From the NCBI GenBank assembly GCA_028023455.1, contig JAQFVV010000013.1, forward strand, positions 7,534,411-7,598,410: a stretch of DNA of 64,000 nt, written 5' to 3'. This DNA comes from Epiperipatus broadwayi (Eukaryota > Onychophora > Udeonychophora > Euonychophora > Peripatidae). The stretch's first letter is position 1. Each line of letters begins with the position of its first letter. The position numbers and the translations under genes were made by a program. The notes below the pieces were generated by a model. The model did not search any database, was not told the DNA's origin, and was given only the letters and a program-made list of their open reading frames with translations. Shown here in pieces: positions 1-10,338 of the stretch.

Positions 1-600
1 CATAGTGCATGAGATAGAAACAGAAAATGTGCCAGAATTTCAAACTGAAGAAAAGTTTGATATGTGTAAATAGAGCTAAAATGGTTTTAAAGCATCTATA
101 AAACTCTTAAGAAATGAACTAACATGCTACTGTTGCAGTGCTAAAGGGTCCACAAAAAAAGTTACACAAATTTAAAATGAAAAAATACCATATTTGTAAT
201 ATTATGGGCCATTTAGCTTGAGTTTTCAAAAATAAGGACAATAAAATAAAAGTTAAACCATGCACAGACTTTAAAGCCACACCATGCTCAGACTTGTAAA
301 AATGTAGAAGTAAAAATGTTATAGAATTCAGATAATGACCAAATTATGCAGGGCATCATTATTTATGATAATAAAGAGAATGTGGAAATTGACAGTTGCA
401 CCAGACTATCTCCAGTCTATCCCTGAAGGAATTGGATTAAATTAATGTTAAATCCAAATATAGACTGAAGTTAGAAAAGACAGATATATTGACCATGGAT
501 GTGAATGAAAATAAAATTTCACATTTGTGGAAAAGTTTCAAATTAACAACAAATTGAGAGTATTAGAACTATTTGTAGGAAAAGAAACATTAGCCAAACA
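1..600 (+). pseudogene. decayed coding-like fragment, possibly retroelement
   Basis: The plus strand starts in an open, charged reading frame (IVHEIETENVPEFQTEEKF) that stops at about base 72. Further short lysine- and glutamate-rich stretches follow, broken by many stops. The style resembles the coiled-coil gag-like ORF at 8.9-10.3 kb, but no domain can be named. It runs off the left edge, so its true start is not visible. It could equally be chance AT-rich sequence. Confidence 0.25.
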
Positions 601-659
601 TTTACTTTTAACCTTTCCCTTATTCTATAATTTATGATTTTATAGACTTGTGCTACACA

Positions 660-1480
660 TTTATAATTAATTATTTGGATCTTTAATTTTTTCATTCCTT
701 CCATATCATTATAAAACTTACTCTAAATTTTCCATTTCTTTTGAAATAATTTCATTTCCCAACCATACTTCATTTATATTTTGTTGATTATCTTTAGCCT
801 TTACTTCCTCACTTTGTTGTAATTGTTCAACATTTGGAAGTTTTATATTTAAGCTTTCTTATTCTTTTATATACTTTATTTCTAAATGAATCTGTTTTAA
901 TGCCCTATGATTTTCTGTTTTTACCTCTTCTATTATCTTATGTAGCAATTCTATTTTGCTTTTTTGCTCAATTTTACTTTGCTATATTTCTTGGCATGCC
1001 CCTTCAACTTTATTTTCAATTTGGATTGAATATCTCTCCAACACTTTTATAATTTTGTCTTTTATCTGTTCATATCCTCTATTAATTTAAGATTCCAGTT
1101 TTTCAAACATTTCATTTTGTTTTTCAAATGTTGTGGCAGTCTCTTTATTTTGACTTTTTTTTTATTATTCTCAAACTTTATGGCTGTCTCTTCATTCTGA
1201 TTTTCTTTTCTTTTTTAATATTTCTTTTTTTTTTTTATTCACAAATTTGTATTCATCTTTTTTAATATTTTATGCATCATTCCCATAACCTCGTCTATAT
1301 GTGAGACTTTTAATTGATTTTTACTTTGTTTCTCACTGGAAAAATTTTCTAACTCTTTTTCTGGAGCCTGCATTCTTACTCTCAATTTAGACTAAAGCAT
1401 CTAATAATCATAATATTTAATTATAGTATTTATCTTTCTTTTAATAACATTATTTTAAATTTTGTTTCTTTTTAACTCTC
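660..1480 (-). pseudogene. decayed coiled-coil gag-like ORF
   Basis: Read on the minus strand this gives a long, stop-broken protein rich in K, E and Q with heptad-like spacing. Recognisable pieces are EVMGMMHKILKKMNTNL, FEKQNEMFEKLES and IEELLH-type stretches, followed by KAKDNQQNINEVW. This is the style of the N-terminal coiled-coil part of gag-like proteins in invertebrate Ty3/gypsy-type elements, and it resembles residues 50-110 of the ORF at 8917. Many stops and shifts make it a relic. No LTR or primer site was recognised beside it. Confidence 0.45.
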
Positions 1481-1484
1481 TCAT

Positions 1485-2130
1485 TCAATGGAATGGGCTG
1501 ACCATTAGTATAATTTATGATTAAATTAAATGATATTTTTGCTCCTATCTTGTTTCATCTCTGTTATTTGGATTTAAGTGTGAAATCTCAAAAGTTGTCT
1601 TTTATTATTAAGCATTAACTTTTCATATCAATAGGATTATTATTATTTGTGCTTAACTTTGATGTTCTCTCAATTATTACCCAAATAGCAGGATAAGTAC
1701 AATATATTCATGGCATGTGGAACTGAAGTATTTTCCACACTCAACTTATTTTGATGTTTGTTCTGAAGTTGAGGGATAATTATTGTATTATGTTATTATT
1801 TATTATTATTTAATTTATTCATTTTATTAATAGCCTTCAACATAGAGAAACAAACTTGCTGGAACAAATACAAGTTTTTGTGTGATTTATTTTATTATTG
1901 TCACAGACATGGCTGGAATTATAAATCCCCCTGTGTACAGTGCAGCTAACTTGTATAATCATATAGATCTATATATCATAGAAACCAGTTCAGTAATTAT
2001 ATATTATTCATTAAGCACTACCATCTACAATCAGTTAGTAACTAAAGCTTACATTAGTGATGTAAAGAAAAAAGCTACATTATTGAAACAGTAATGAGTA
2101 AGCTGAAGTTGTGATATATAATACTGATTT
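1485..2130. other. unassigned AT-rich stretch
   Basis: No convincing coding sequence, RNA gene or repeat is seen. The 70-codon open frame at 1882-2094 shows no recognisable domain and is treated as chance. Confidence 0.5.
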
Positions 2131-2480
2131 ATACTTATTCTGGCCATAGAATAAAGGTGCATTTGGTTGTTAAAAAACTAAAAACACCATAATATATAGA
2201 TACTGAACTGTTTTCAGAATGTACGATTATACAAATAAGTTGGCATAGATTGACAACATTTATATGGTTTTAAATATGGGTCAATAGCTTGATAGTTAAA
2301 AAGATAAGTAAATGATGCCTGCTAGAATGAAGGTGCATTAAATTCTAAAGGTCCATGTGCACTATCTTAAGATCCAAAGCTTGTCATTGTCAAAAAAATT
2401 TAAATGTAAAACTAGTCTGTGAATGTGGGATAAGACAGTGCTAGATAAAAATTTATTAACATCTATCATCTAGCTTCTAT
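2130..2480 (+). repeat. diverged monomer of the hammerhead-bearing repeat family
   Basis: Bases 2140-2290 align by eye with the mid part of the repeat unit at 3.8-4.4 kb (the stretch running through GTTGTTAAAAA to a CATAATATATAGATACTGAACTG-like part). Bases 2371-2430 match its ribozyme region: GATCCAAAGCTT, then AAAACTAGTCTG. The CUGAUGA box has decayed to CATTGTCAA. It is an old copy of the family. Confidence 0.5.
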
Positions 2481-2573
2481 TAATTTCTAAAGTTTATGAT
2501 AGATGGTATAGATGTGTGAAAAAAAAGTATGCTACTAAAGACACAAATACTGAAAACACAAAGAAAGAAGGAT

Positions 2574-2805
2574 TATAATATTAATATCATCTATGTTCTC
2601 TATTACTTTTTACAATGCTTTCTTATAACCCCCTATTGACTGTTTTGATTGCCCTAGAAATCTTCTTCAAAACTTCTACTGATTAGGAAATATAAGACGT
2701 TCTGAAGAAGACTGATTTGACAGGACAATCAAAACCATCAGTAGTGGGTTGTAAAAAAGCATTGTAAAAAGTAATAAATAACATAGATGATGTTAATGTT
2801 ATATG
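2574..2805. repeat. imperfect inverted repeat (foldback MITE-like)
   Basis: The left arm (about 2574-2675, starting at ATTATAATATTAATATCATC) is the imperfect reverse complement of the right arm (about 2700-2810). Shared blocks are ACATAGATGAT, AAAAAGTAAT, GTTATAAGAAAGCATTG-like sequence and GACAATCAAAAC. The centre is only about 25 bases. No coding sequence lies inside. It looks like a small non-autonomous foldback element. Confidence 0.7.
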
Positions 2806-2809
2806 GATT

Positions 2810-3300
2810 TGGCAATGCAATAAGAAAGATAAAGTTATAATACTTCAGAAAGAATGATTAATTGTCAATAGAAGATGGATCAATAATATTTTATGAGATT
2901 TTTAATATATCAGACCAAGTGGTAAAATAAAAATTAAACTTATCAAAGATACCAAATGCCAATAATTTAGGTGTGTACCTTCTCATTGTGATCAAGAAGT
3001 GGAAAAATTTTTATTATAAAGATGTGCAAAATCTTTTCGATTAAATATTTTAAAATTGCAATGAGAGACTTTAGTGCTACAATTTAGAAAATGATTGAAA
3101 AATTAAAGTGCTGTGAGTTAAATTTTATTACGAATCAGAAATGAAAAAAAAAAAAAAAACAGACTTGTGAATTTGAGGGAAAAAATAGTATGAGTTCATT
3201 TTTATAAGATAAATGATAAATAGTCAGGGCTACATTTAAATAGGCATAAGTTAGAATTATATTTTTTACCTGACAAAATTATGACTTTCAAAACTGTCAA
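2810..3300. other. unassigned AT-rich stretch
   Basis: Nothing recognisable. There is a poly-A run at about 3144-3160, and short frames are scattered with no domain. Confidence 0.5.
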
Positions 3301-3711
3301 TTCTCAATAAACTCAATACAACATCACATGAGCACCATTTCTTATGTTAACACATATCTGTTATTAAAACAGGCAAAACTCTCCATACAATACAAAACTA
3401 TGAGAATAAAATTGGAAAATACAATATTATTTTCAATCTAAGCTCAATAGCTTATATAGTCATATGGATCTAAACTCAAGTCAGTACCCATACATTTTGG
3501 TGTCTTTGGCTCTTTAACAACCATAGCCACCACTATCATATTAGGCAGAATTGATGTTAAACCACTAAACATTACATGATCATTTCTTATGCTAGCCCTT
3601 ATCTGCTATTAAAACAGACAAAATTCTCCAGACAGTAGTGCCACTTAGTGCCAACTAGAGTAATCAATGGATGCCAGAAGGCTTGTGCATAAAATTTCTA
3701 TCCAATCCCTA

Positions 3712-3738
3712 CTCATCCAATATCCCCAGACTAGTTTC
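3712..3738 (-). ncRNA. 3' half of a hammerhead-like motif (inverted copy)
   Basis: On the minus strand this reads GAAACTAGTC, then TGGGGATATTGGATGAG. These are the GAAA box, the palindromic stem III ACTAGT, the cleavage-site C and the 3' strand of stem I. The CTGATGA half is missing because the inverted arm ends here and joins the plus-strand arm. It is therefore a truncated, non-functional copy. Confidence 0.5.
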
Positions 3739-4032
3739 TAATAGCAGATATGTGCTAGCATAAGAAATGGTGATCATGTGATGTTTAGTGATTTAACACC
3801 AATCCTGCTTAATAGGATAGTGGTGGCTATGTTTGTTAAAGAGCCAAAGACACCAAAATGTATGGGTACTAAACTGAGTTCAAATCTATATGACTATATA
3901 AGCTATTGAGCTTAGATTGAAAATATTATTGTGTTTTCAATTTTATTCTCATAGTTTTGTAGGTAAATAGAGTTAAAAGGTGGTTGCTGGAGGCTTGCAT
4001 TAGATCCTAAGATCTAGGTACAGTGCTCTCAG

Positions 4033-4091
4033 ATCCAAAGCTCTTCACTGACAAAGGCCACAATCCAGAAACTAGTTTTGGGATATTGGAT
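4033..4091 (+). ncRNA. degenerate type I hammerhead ribozyme motif
   Basis: In order: stem I 5' strand ATCCAA (4033-4038), core CTGACAA (4048-4054, consensus CTGANGA with G8 changed), GAAA (4068-4071), palindromic stem III ACTAGT (4071-4076), then TTGGAT (4086-4091) pairing with ATCCAA. The expected cleavage would follow T4077. The stem II segment AGGCCACAATCCA offers only about two GC pairs, so activity is doubtful. Confidence 0.55.
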
Positions 4092-4488
4092 GAGTAGGCA
4101 TTAGATGGAAATTTTATGCACAAGCCTTCTGGTATCCATTGATTACTCTGGTTGGCACTGAGTGGCACTACTGTATGGAGAGTTGTGCCTGTTTTAATAA
4201 CAGATAGGTGCTAGCATAAGAAATGGTGATCATGTGATGTTTAGTGGTTTAACACTAATTCTGCCTAATAAGATAGTGGTGACTATGGTTGTTAAAGAGC
4301 CAAAGACATCAAAATGTTGAGTAGTGAACTGACTTCAGACCCATATGACTATATAAGCTATTGAGCTTTGATTGAAAATATTATTGTATTTTCAAATTTT
4401 ACTCTCATAGTTTTGTAATTAAATAGAGTTAAAAGGTGGCTGCTGGAAGATTGCATAAAATCCTAATATCTAGATGCAGTGCTCTTAG

Positions 4489-4547
4489 ATCCAAAGCTCC
4501 TCACTGATGAAGACCACAACCCAGAAACTAGTCTGGAAATATTGGAT
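4489..4547 (+). ncRNA. degenerate type I hammerhead ribozyme motif
   Basis: This is the second tandem copy. ATCCAA (4489-4494) pairs with TTGGAT (4542-4547). The core CTGATGA (4504-4510) is perfect, as are GAAA (4524-4527) and stem III ACTAGT ending at 4532. The site C is at 4533. The stem II segment AGACCACAACCCA barely pairs, which is the main defect. The inner stem I (TCCTCA with TGGAAA) has mismatches. It is best read as a decayed ribozyme of the same family as the copy 456 bases upstream. Confidence 0.6.
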
Positions 4548-4699
4548 GAGTAAGTTTTAGATAGACATTTTATACACAGGCCTTCTGGCATCCATTGATT
4601 ACTCTGGTTGGCACTGAGTGGCAGTACTGTAGGGAGAGTTTTGTCTGTTTTAAACTCAATACAAGTAATGAATATATAATAACAAAAAGATACATATTA

Positions 4700-4850
4700 A
4701 TATAAAATATTAAATCACCCCACATGGTTAAGAAATCCAGCACCGCCTTCTGTGAATTAATATATAAATACATTAGAGTTTGTATATTTGTTCACAGATG
4801 GCAGTACTGGATTTCTAAACTATGTGGGGTGATTTAATATTTGTATATTT
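4700..4850. repeat. short imperfect palindrome
   Basis: About 50 bases at 4707-4755 (containing AAATCACCCCACATGG, AAATCCAG and TTCTGTGAA) are the near reverse complement of 4795-4845 (TTCACAGATGG, CTGGATTTCT, ATGTGGGGTGATTTAATATT). The loop is about 40 bases. It looks like a small foldback element without coding. Confidence 0.7.
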
Positions 4851-4858
4851 ATTTCAGT

Positions 4859-5190
4859 ATGCTTAAGGCTAAATGGGTTTATAAGTAATCTTTAAAACCC
4901 AGTCAACACTTAGACAATATCAATAACAATCAACAATTTCTAACTGTTGCCAAGGCAACCTCCTTTTAACTATAAGGATGGAATCCCATTCTTATTAATG
5001 GTCAATATACTTATATAGACATTAAAGATTGCAACTTGACCACAGAAATTGGAAATTATTGATACAAAAAAAGGAGGTTGCCTTGACAACAATTAAAAAT
5101 TGTTGATTTGATTGTTATTGATATTGGGATTGTCTAAGTATTGACTGGTTTTTAATGATTATTTATAAACCCATTTAGCCTTGAGCATTT
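4859..5190. repeat. foldback element with arms of about 110 bp
   Basis: The left arm (4859-4967, from CTTAAGGCTAAATGGG to CAAGGCAACCTCC) is inverted in 5070-5190 (GGAGGTTGCCTTGACAAC to CCCATTTAGCC). A unique centre of about 100 bases carries GCAACTTGACCACAG. It is typical of a non-autonomous foldback/MITE. A third arm copy follows at 5320-5470. Confidence 0.75.
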
Positions 5191-5319
5191 ATTATTTAAG
5201 TAAAACTTTGGGTGCAGTTTGAAATTTATAATTGCAGTTTATAATGTTATAATTAACTATTTATTAGTCTGCATTCAGAATACATTTTATTTACCTGTTT
5301 AAAAAGGTTTATTTAAACT

Positions 5320-5470
5320 TTTTTGTATCAATAATTTCAATCTCTGTGGTCAAGTTGCACTTCCACCCTTATTGTTAAAAGGAGGTTGCCTTGATAATAG
5401 TTAGAAATTGTTGATTGTTATTGATATTGGAATTGTCTAAGTGTTGATTGGTTTTTAATGATGTTAATAT
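5320..5470. repeat. partial third copy of the 4.9-5.2 kb foldback
   Basis: It contains the inverted centre (TGTATCAATAATTTCAATCTC, then GTGGTCAAGTTGC), followed by an arm copy (AAAAGGAGGTTGCCTTGATA to GTCTAAGTGTTGATTGG). This suggests a second insertion, or a duplication with loss of one arm. Confidence 0.7.
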
Positions 5471-5479
5471 AAAGCCAAC

Positions 5480-5840
5480 AGCTAAAATCTATTCAGTAAT
5501 CTTCAAAAACATTGTAATGGATTTAACTAAAACTTGCAAATTATTTTAAAATATTAATAGACTTGAAGATGGCTCAGATTTGAATGAGATCAAAAAAAAC
5601 TTGGTTACATAAAAAAAAAGTTTACCAATAAAATTTTAACTGAGGCAATGTAATATAAGGGAAAATATTATATACAAATGATTCATCTAAAAAAATAAAT
5701 ATCTGGAATTCTATAAAATAGTATGGAAAAAAAGTCAATGATAATATAAGGAAATATAACTTTGAAGTGGTAATAAAAACTATAGAAGCAAATAAAATTC
5801 TCAAATATAAAATAACAGTTTGATATTTGAAGACTGAATG
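5480..5840. other. unassigned stretch before the LTR element
   Basis: AT-rich, with no recognised gene. It forms the left flank of the LTR retrotransposon. No clear target duplication with the right flank (after 11863) could be recognised. Confidence 0.5.
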
Positions 5841-6960
5841 TGAAGCTGGAAATATAGTACATATTTCTGCTTCACCTAGTGCCAATGTCATCAGCACTAG
5901 TATGGGTTTAAACCCAATCTTATATTAACTGACACCCATCTCATAATAGGTGGGAGTATATTTTTAATATTATAATCTTTTATATTTCATTAATTTTATT
6001 TTATAATTAAAACTAACCTTTTTATGATAGTTTATTTATTTTGTATTTGTAAAAAATGTATATTGTGTTTATTTTGTTAAATCAAATTGAACCCTGGATA
6101 TCTATAAAATGTTACAAATATTTTAAATTCCTTTATTAAAATTCATTTTTCTTCAATTAATCAGTTGGTAACATTTTATATTTATCTTTTAATCAATGTA
6201 CATTAGAGAGTAAATCATTTCAATAATGTAATATTTGTAAGAAATGCTTTGTAAATTTCTGCTTAAGTTTATGTCAAATATGTTTCAAAGTCATTGTACC
6301 AAATTCCTAAAATTTTTCTGAATAAAATCTACATTTTTGTTAATCTAAACCTTAATTAAATACATTTTGTTAGTACAATGACTGATAAACTTAATATGCT
6401 TGTTGTTGTTTTTTTTTAATTAGCAAATCAACCCTTGGGGCATGTTCATGCAGAGTTATAGATTTTCCCTCCAAAGCAGGCACCAACCTCAGATAAACAG
6501 TTAGAGCGATTGCAATTGGCAGTTGTCACTGTATATTCAATCATGTAGATAAAGATCAGAACACATAAATAGTGGAAAATTTGATAAGGAATAGTAATTA
6601 ATTATTGAGTTGTATTGAGAACGGTTCACTGAAGAGTTTAGATTCAGTACATCATGATTAAAGAATGACTGGCTAAAAAGATCGACCCTTGCTTTCCGGA
6701 GCTCTGTCCCATCAGCCCATCCATGCCTTTCAGTGCTTTAAACATCTAGCCAGAGACTGTCTGTGTCGAGGAAGCCTGATGATCTGACTGTATTAACTGC
6801 CTGTTTCAAGCCATGGAATGCCCACTGATTGATTCTGAGGTAACGTCCAATTCGATGCAAACCATTGATTCCATTTTACTTTCTAAATCAATACTAATTT
6901 ATATTTTATATATCTGTGTGATGTTTATACGGCTTGGTTGAAAATGCGTTTAATTTTTTT
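5841..6960 (+). repeat. 5' LTR
   Basis: This stretch recurs almost base for base at 10731-11863, starting at TGAAGCT and ending in the run TTTAATTTTTTT. It is followed at once by the primer site. Both copies contain the blocks CACCTAGTGCCAATGTCATC, CTTGGGGCATGTTCATGCAG and GATCGACCCTTGCTTTCCGG. The start with TG fits an LTR; an obvious CA end is not seen, so the 3' boundary is set by where the two copies diverge. Confidence 0.8.
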
Positions 6961-6967
6961 CCAAGTT

Positions 6968-6987
6968 TGGACGCCCAATCATGGAGC
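6968..6987 (+). other. primer binding site, lysine-tRNA type
   Basis: The sequence TGGACGCCCAATCATGGAGC starts 7 bases after the LTR. It resembles the Lys-tRNA-complementary primer site TGGCGCCCAACGTGGGGC. A cleaner version, with the same bases after it, sits at 21391-21408 on the other strand. This supports the LTR reading and its plus orientation. Confidence 0.65.
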
Positions 6988-6989
6988 CT

Positions 6990-8916
6990 GTCAATTATTC
7001 CCACACCCTGAATAATTCATTAGCTATATGTGTATAATTTGCTATATATAATTTAATATATACATAATTTTCCAGAATATAAAATGATTTAGTTTTGTCA
7101 TATTGATTTTATAAAATCAAATACTGTTTTGTTAATAAAGTAAAGAGGAATAGCATGTTTTCCATCCATAGTCTGTAATTTTTTTTGATAAACAGATTAA
7201 TTAAAAGTGAAAACTCATATGGTTAAATAGATTGTATAAAATATGAAAGTAGTTTGAACTACTATATTAATGTATATGTAAGTTTTTTTTTTACTTCCAG
7301 AGTTTTGTTATGTAGAAATTTTTTTTTCTACTTTTCTCCCATGTTTGCTAAGAACGGAAATATTTGTATAGAAATTTTTTTTATTGTTAATTGAGTATAT
7401 AATGTTGTGATTATTTTAAAGCAAAGTGTAAAGAATTTGACACCTGTATGGATTTTTTTTTTCAACTTTTTCTCCAAAGTTTTTTTTTCTCTTTTTCAAT
7501 TGTGTATAGTATTATGTAAGATATATAAATGTATGTGTGTGTGTGTAAAATCTATGTGCTTGTATATGGTAGCGCTGCGTATATATGTACATAGGTGTGT
7601 ATGTGCGATGTGTAGGAACAGATGTGTTTGAAAGTTTTATATGTATTGCATTGCTATATATTTTCTTGGAAACCCATATGTGTGGAAAAATTGTATTATA
7701 TCTCAAGCATAAAAGCTTGAAAACTTTTTCCCAATATATAAATGTTAGATTTATACCAAACTCAAACTATGTAAGATAATCATAAAGTGATGTCAAAGTG
7801 ATGTAAAGTTTATTTCATGTGAGAGTCAAAAACCAAAACCAAAGACTGTGTTTTACAACCATAAAATGTTGTGTGAAAAGTTTTCTTTTAAATGCAAAGA
7901 TTATAACTATAAATGTAAAAGTTTTGCTAGCTGTGGTACCTGGTTTTTCAACCATATATATATTTCGTGAAAGTTTTTTTTTTTTTTTGAAACCCATGTA
8001 TTCCAGCCATATGTAGAATTTTTTTGTTGTTGTTGTATCTGGTTTTATATGCACACATGAATTTGTTTTGTGTTTTCATGTGTTTGAGAAAAAAATGTTA
8101 AAGCCCATGTACTACATCTATAAGCCTTATGTGTAAAAGATTGTCACAAGATGTATTTAATGTTTATTCATATGGGCCCACTGTGTTAACAATTGATAAA
8201 AATACATATATTTATATATATATACCTGTTTTTTTTTTATTATTGTTATATAGTAGAGCTATCTGTAAGTGTTATATTAGTGCTGACCTTGATAACTGGT
8301 GCCCTGGTGTAGGGAAGAGAGTACCTATTACCATTATAAATTTGTTATCAAGTTCAAAAAAAATAAAGAAAGAACCATGGTAATTCTTGGCAACAAATTT
8401 ATATATATATATGAGATTTGGAGAGTGAAGAATTTTATAACCGGTGTAATATGTAATAAAATTGTAAGCAATGTAATATTCATCACAACAAAATTATGTA
8501 TTAAATTTTGAAAATAATGATTTTTTTTTAAGTCCATTTCAGAGGCAAGGAGTGACCAAGGGTGACCAGCTAGAATCAAGAAATAAATCAGTCATTCTCA
8601 TGATTAAAAAAAAAAAAGTAGTTTTTTTTGTTGAAGTTTGAAACAATTATTTAAATATCCAGCTTAAAACAGACAGAAACATAGTAGCACAGGACAGAAA
8701 GGACACAGTCAGTAAAGCATGATGAGAAGAGTGGACAGAGTAGGGGAAGCAAATGCTCGAATTAGTGATTATATAAATTCCAAGATAAAAATATGTTTAT
8801 GTTCTAGTCATTCAAGATTGTATTAAAGTTTCAGTGAGCCATAGTTCTAGTAAAATAATTTTGAATTCTAAGATCAGCATTATTACCATTATTGTATCAA
8901 ACTTTTTGAAATCCAA
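6990..8916 (+). other. non-coding leader of the LTR element
   Basis: About 1.9 kb between primer site and gag ORF. It shows many T-runs and loosely repeated modules of about 55-90 bases (7290-8130). These contain variants of AAACCCATRTRTG, a T-run and GTGTAAAA or GTGGAAAA. Frames up to 84 codons exist but have no domain features. It may hold the packaging signal of a non-autonomous element, or be degenerate internal repeats. Confidence 0.5.
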
Positions 8917-9531
8917 ATGGATAACAGCCTAGAAGAAAAGGAAAGTGAAGATGTTGATGCCAGCATCTCAGTGAAAGAAGAAAACATGGAACAAATTTCA
9001 GAGGTCATGGTAAAGGATCCATTTCCCCTTATCCATGAGTTCAAACAAGATCCTATACCTGATCAAAATGAGAACCTGATCACCTTACTCCATAGTATGA
9101 TGGTTCAAATCCAAAGGAATGCACAGGAATTGAGAACAGAAATGACAATGGCAATCCACAAAAGTTTAAAAGAATGCAGAGAGGACAATGCCCGTGTTCT
9201 ACAAGTAATGGAAGAGAAGTGGGGAAGTACTACAAAAAGAATTGAGATGTTAGAAATGATTGAAAAAAATAATTTAGTGGAGGAACATGTTAAAACAGAA
9301 AAGGAGTCAGAGGATATTGTTGAATTAAAGCAAGTTGAAGAAACTTTGGAATTTCCAACCAAAGATATTTTAAAGGAATCACCAGTTGAATATCCAATTA
9401 CTGATGAAGCAAAATTTGAAAGTGTTAAAAAGGAAGAAATTGAAATTACAAAGGATGTTATTGAAGTTGTCAGTCCACTTTCAGGAAAACTTCTAATTGT
9501 GGAATATATGTCTAAAATTGCAAAAAAATAA
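8917..9531 (+). CDS. gag-like coiled-coil ORF, part 1 (204 aa)
   Basis: The ORF starts at ATG 8917 and ends at TAA 9529-9531. The N-terminus is acidic (EEKESEDVDA). Residues 48-112 (DQNENLITLLHSMMVQ to WGSTTKRIEMLE) have the heptad spacing of a coiled coil, as in the N-terminal arm of many invertebrate Ty3/gypsy gag proteins. No capsid major-homology region and no CCHC knuckle is visible. The region after residue 120 is lysine-glutamate-rich repeats. The reading frame continues in phase beyond the stop into part 2, so the two were one protein of about 473 residues. The stop follows seven A residues. The likely role is RNA or particle assembly for the surrounding LTR element. The identification is inferred from context, not from a clear domain. 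Confidence 0.6.
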   Translation: MDNSLEEKESEDVDASISVKEENMEQISEVMVKDPFPLIHEFKQDPIPDQNENLITLLHSMMVQIQRNAQELRTEMTMAIHKSLKECREDNARVLQVMEEKWGSTTKRIEMLEMIEKNNLVEEHVKTEKESEDIVELKQVEETLEFPTKDILKESPVEYPITDEAKFESVKKEEIEITKDVIEVVSPLSGKLLIVEYMSKIAKK

Positions 9532-10338
9532 GCAGTATATACAGAAACTGAGACTGAAATAGTATCAAACACAGTAAGAGAATTTAAAATGGATGCAAAA
9601 ATTGCTTATGAGTTGCAAGCTGATTTAATAAAATCTAAAATTGATTTAAAAATTGTGAAAGAGTCTAAAATCAAGGTTGAGATCATGGCAGAGTCTAAAA
9701 TTAATGTTGTAAATAGTGATAATTGTAATATCAATATGGAGATACCAGAAAAATTAAAAATCTATTCAGGGACTACAATAGACACTAAAATCTATACAGA
9801 AAACATGGAAAAGATGAAATCTGATGTAGAAATCATGCCAGAACTTTTTGAACAACAAAAAATAGTTGAGAACTTTGAGAGGTCTATAGATACTGAAGTA
9901 AATGAAAAGGAATACAAAATAAGTGTGTTAGAAGATAAACCTATCTCAGAAATTCCCAAAATAAATGATAAGGTAATAGGAAATTCAAATAAAAATGAAA
10001 TTCCATTAGAAACATTGAAAAATGATGTTGCAAAAGATAATATACAAGAATTAAATAGTGATTTGGAAGTGATTAAAGGAAGAGAGAAACTGCTTTCAGA
10101 AATAATCAGGAAAATAGCACACAATATGATGAAAGATCGAGATAAAGAACAGGATAAACAGCAGAGCAAGGAAGAAGAGAAAAAACACAAAGATAAACAT
10201 CGGAAACATAAAAATAGTGCCTTCATCCTAGCTGATGATGGAATAAGCAAAGAAATGTTTAATGAACAAAAAGAGACTTTTAATCCTGCCCATTTAAAAC
10301 CATATCATGAAATACCTCCAGATCCAGGGAAAGTCTAA
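9532..10338 (+). CDS. gag-like ORF, part 2, in frame after the stop
   Basis: This is the same reading frame as part 1, open from 9532; the first ATG is at 9589, giving 249 aa to the stop at 10338. The middle holds loosely repeated units (KIDLKIVKESKIKVEIM, AESKINVV, KLKIYSGTTIDTKIYTENM). Then comes a strongly basic stretch (KEEEKKHKDKHRKHKN), and the end is ETFNPAHLKPYHEIPPDPG. An LKPY-type tail is common at the C-terminus of gypsy-type integrases. It may mean the ORF is a fusion of gag start and pol end after deletion of the enzyme core. Expression would need stop readthrough or internal initiation. The function is not established. Confidence 0.55.
   Translation, partial: AVYTETETEIVSNTVREFKMDAKIAYELQADLIKSKIDLKIVKESKIKVEIMAESKINVVNSDNCNINMEIPEKLKIYSGTTIDTKIYTENMEKMKSDVEIMPELFEQQKIVENFERSIDTEVNEKEYKISVLEDKPISEIPKINDKVIGNSNKNEIPLETLKNDVAKDNIQELNSDLEVIKGREKLLSEIIRKIAHNMMKDRDKEQDKQQSKEEEKKHKDKHRKHKNSAFILADDGISKEMFNEQKETFNPAHLKPYHEIPPDPGKV

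Larger units (their letters stand above)
3300..4660. repeat. foldback plus tandem repeat with hammerhead-like motifs
   Basis: The stretch 3300-3735 is an inverted copy of the material that follows from about 3737. After that, two direct units are in tandem: the block AGTTAAAAGGTGG recurs at 3971 and 4437 (period 466). The ribozyme-like cleavage sites at 4077 and 4533 are 456 bases apart. Each unit carries ATCCAA, a CTGAYRA box, GAAACTAGT and TTGGAT in the order expected for a type I hammerhead. Tandem monomers ending in hammerheads are the known arrangement of Penelope-like element ends and of retrozymes. No protein-coding part is attached here. The middle of the unit is related to the middle of the 48.4-49.2 kb element. 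Confidence 0.75.

Noticed and set aside
7407-8579. Overlapping open frames of 64-84 codons on both strands
   Set aside because: They lie in the T-rich leader of the LTR element, consist mainly of F, K, Y and I runs, and lack any domain.
9105-10250. Minus-strand frames of about 150 codons
   Set aside because: Antisense shadows of the coiled-coil gag-like ORF; their S/F/I-rich composition is what the complement of K/E codons gives.
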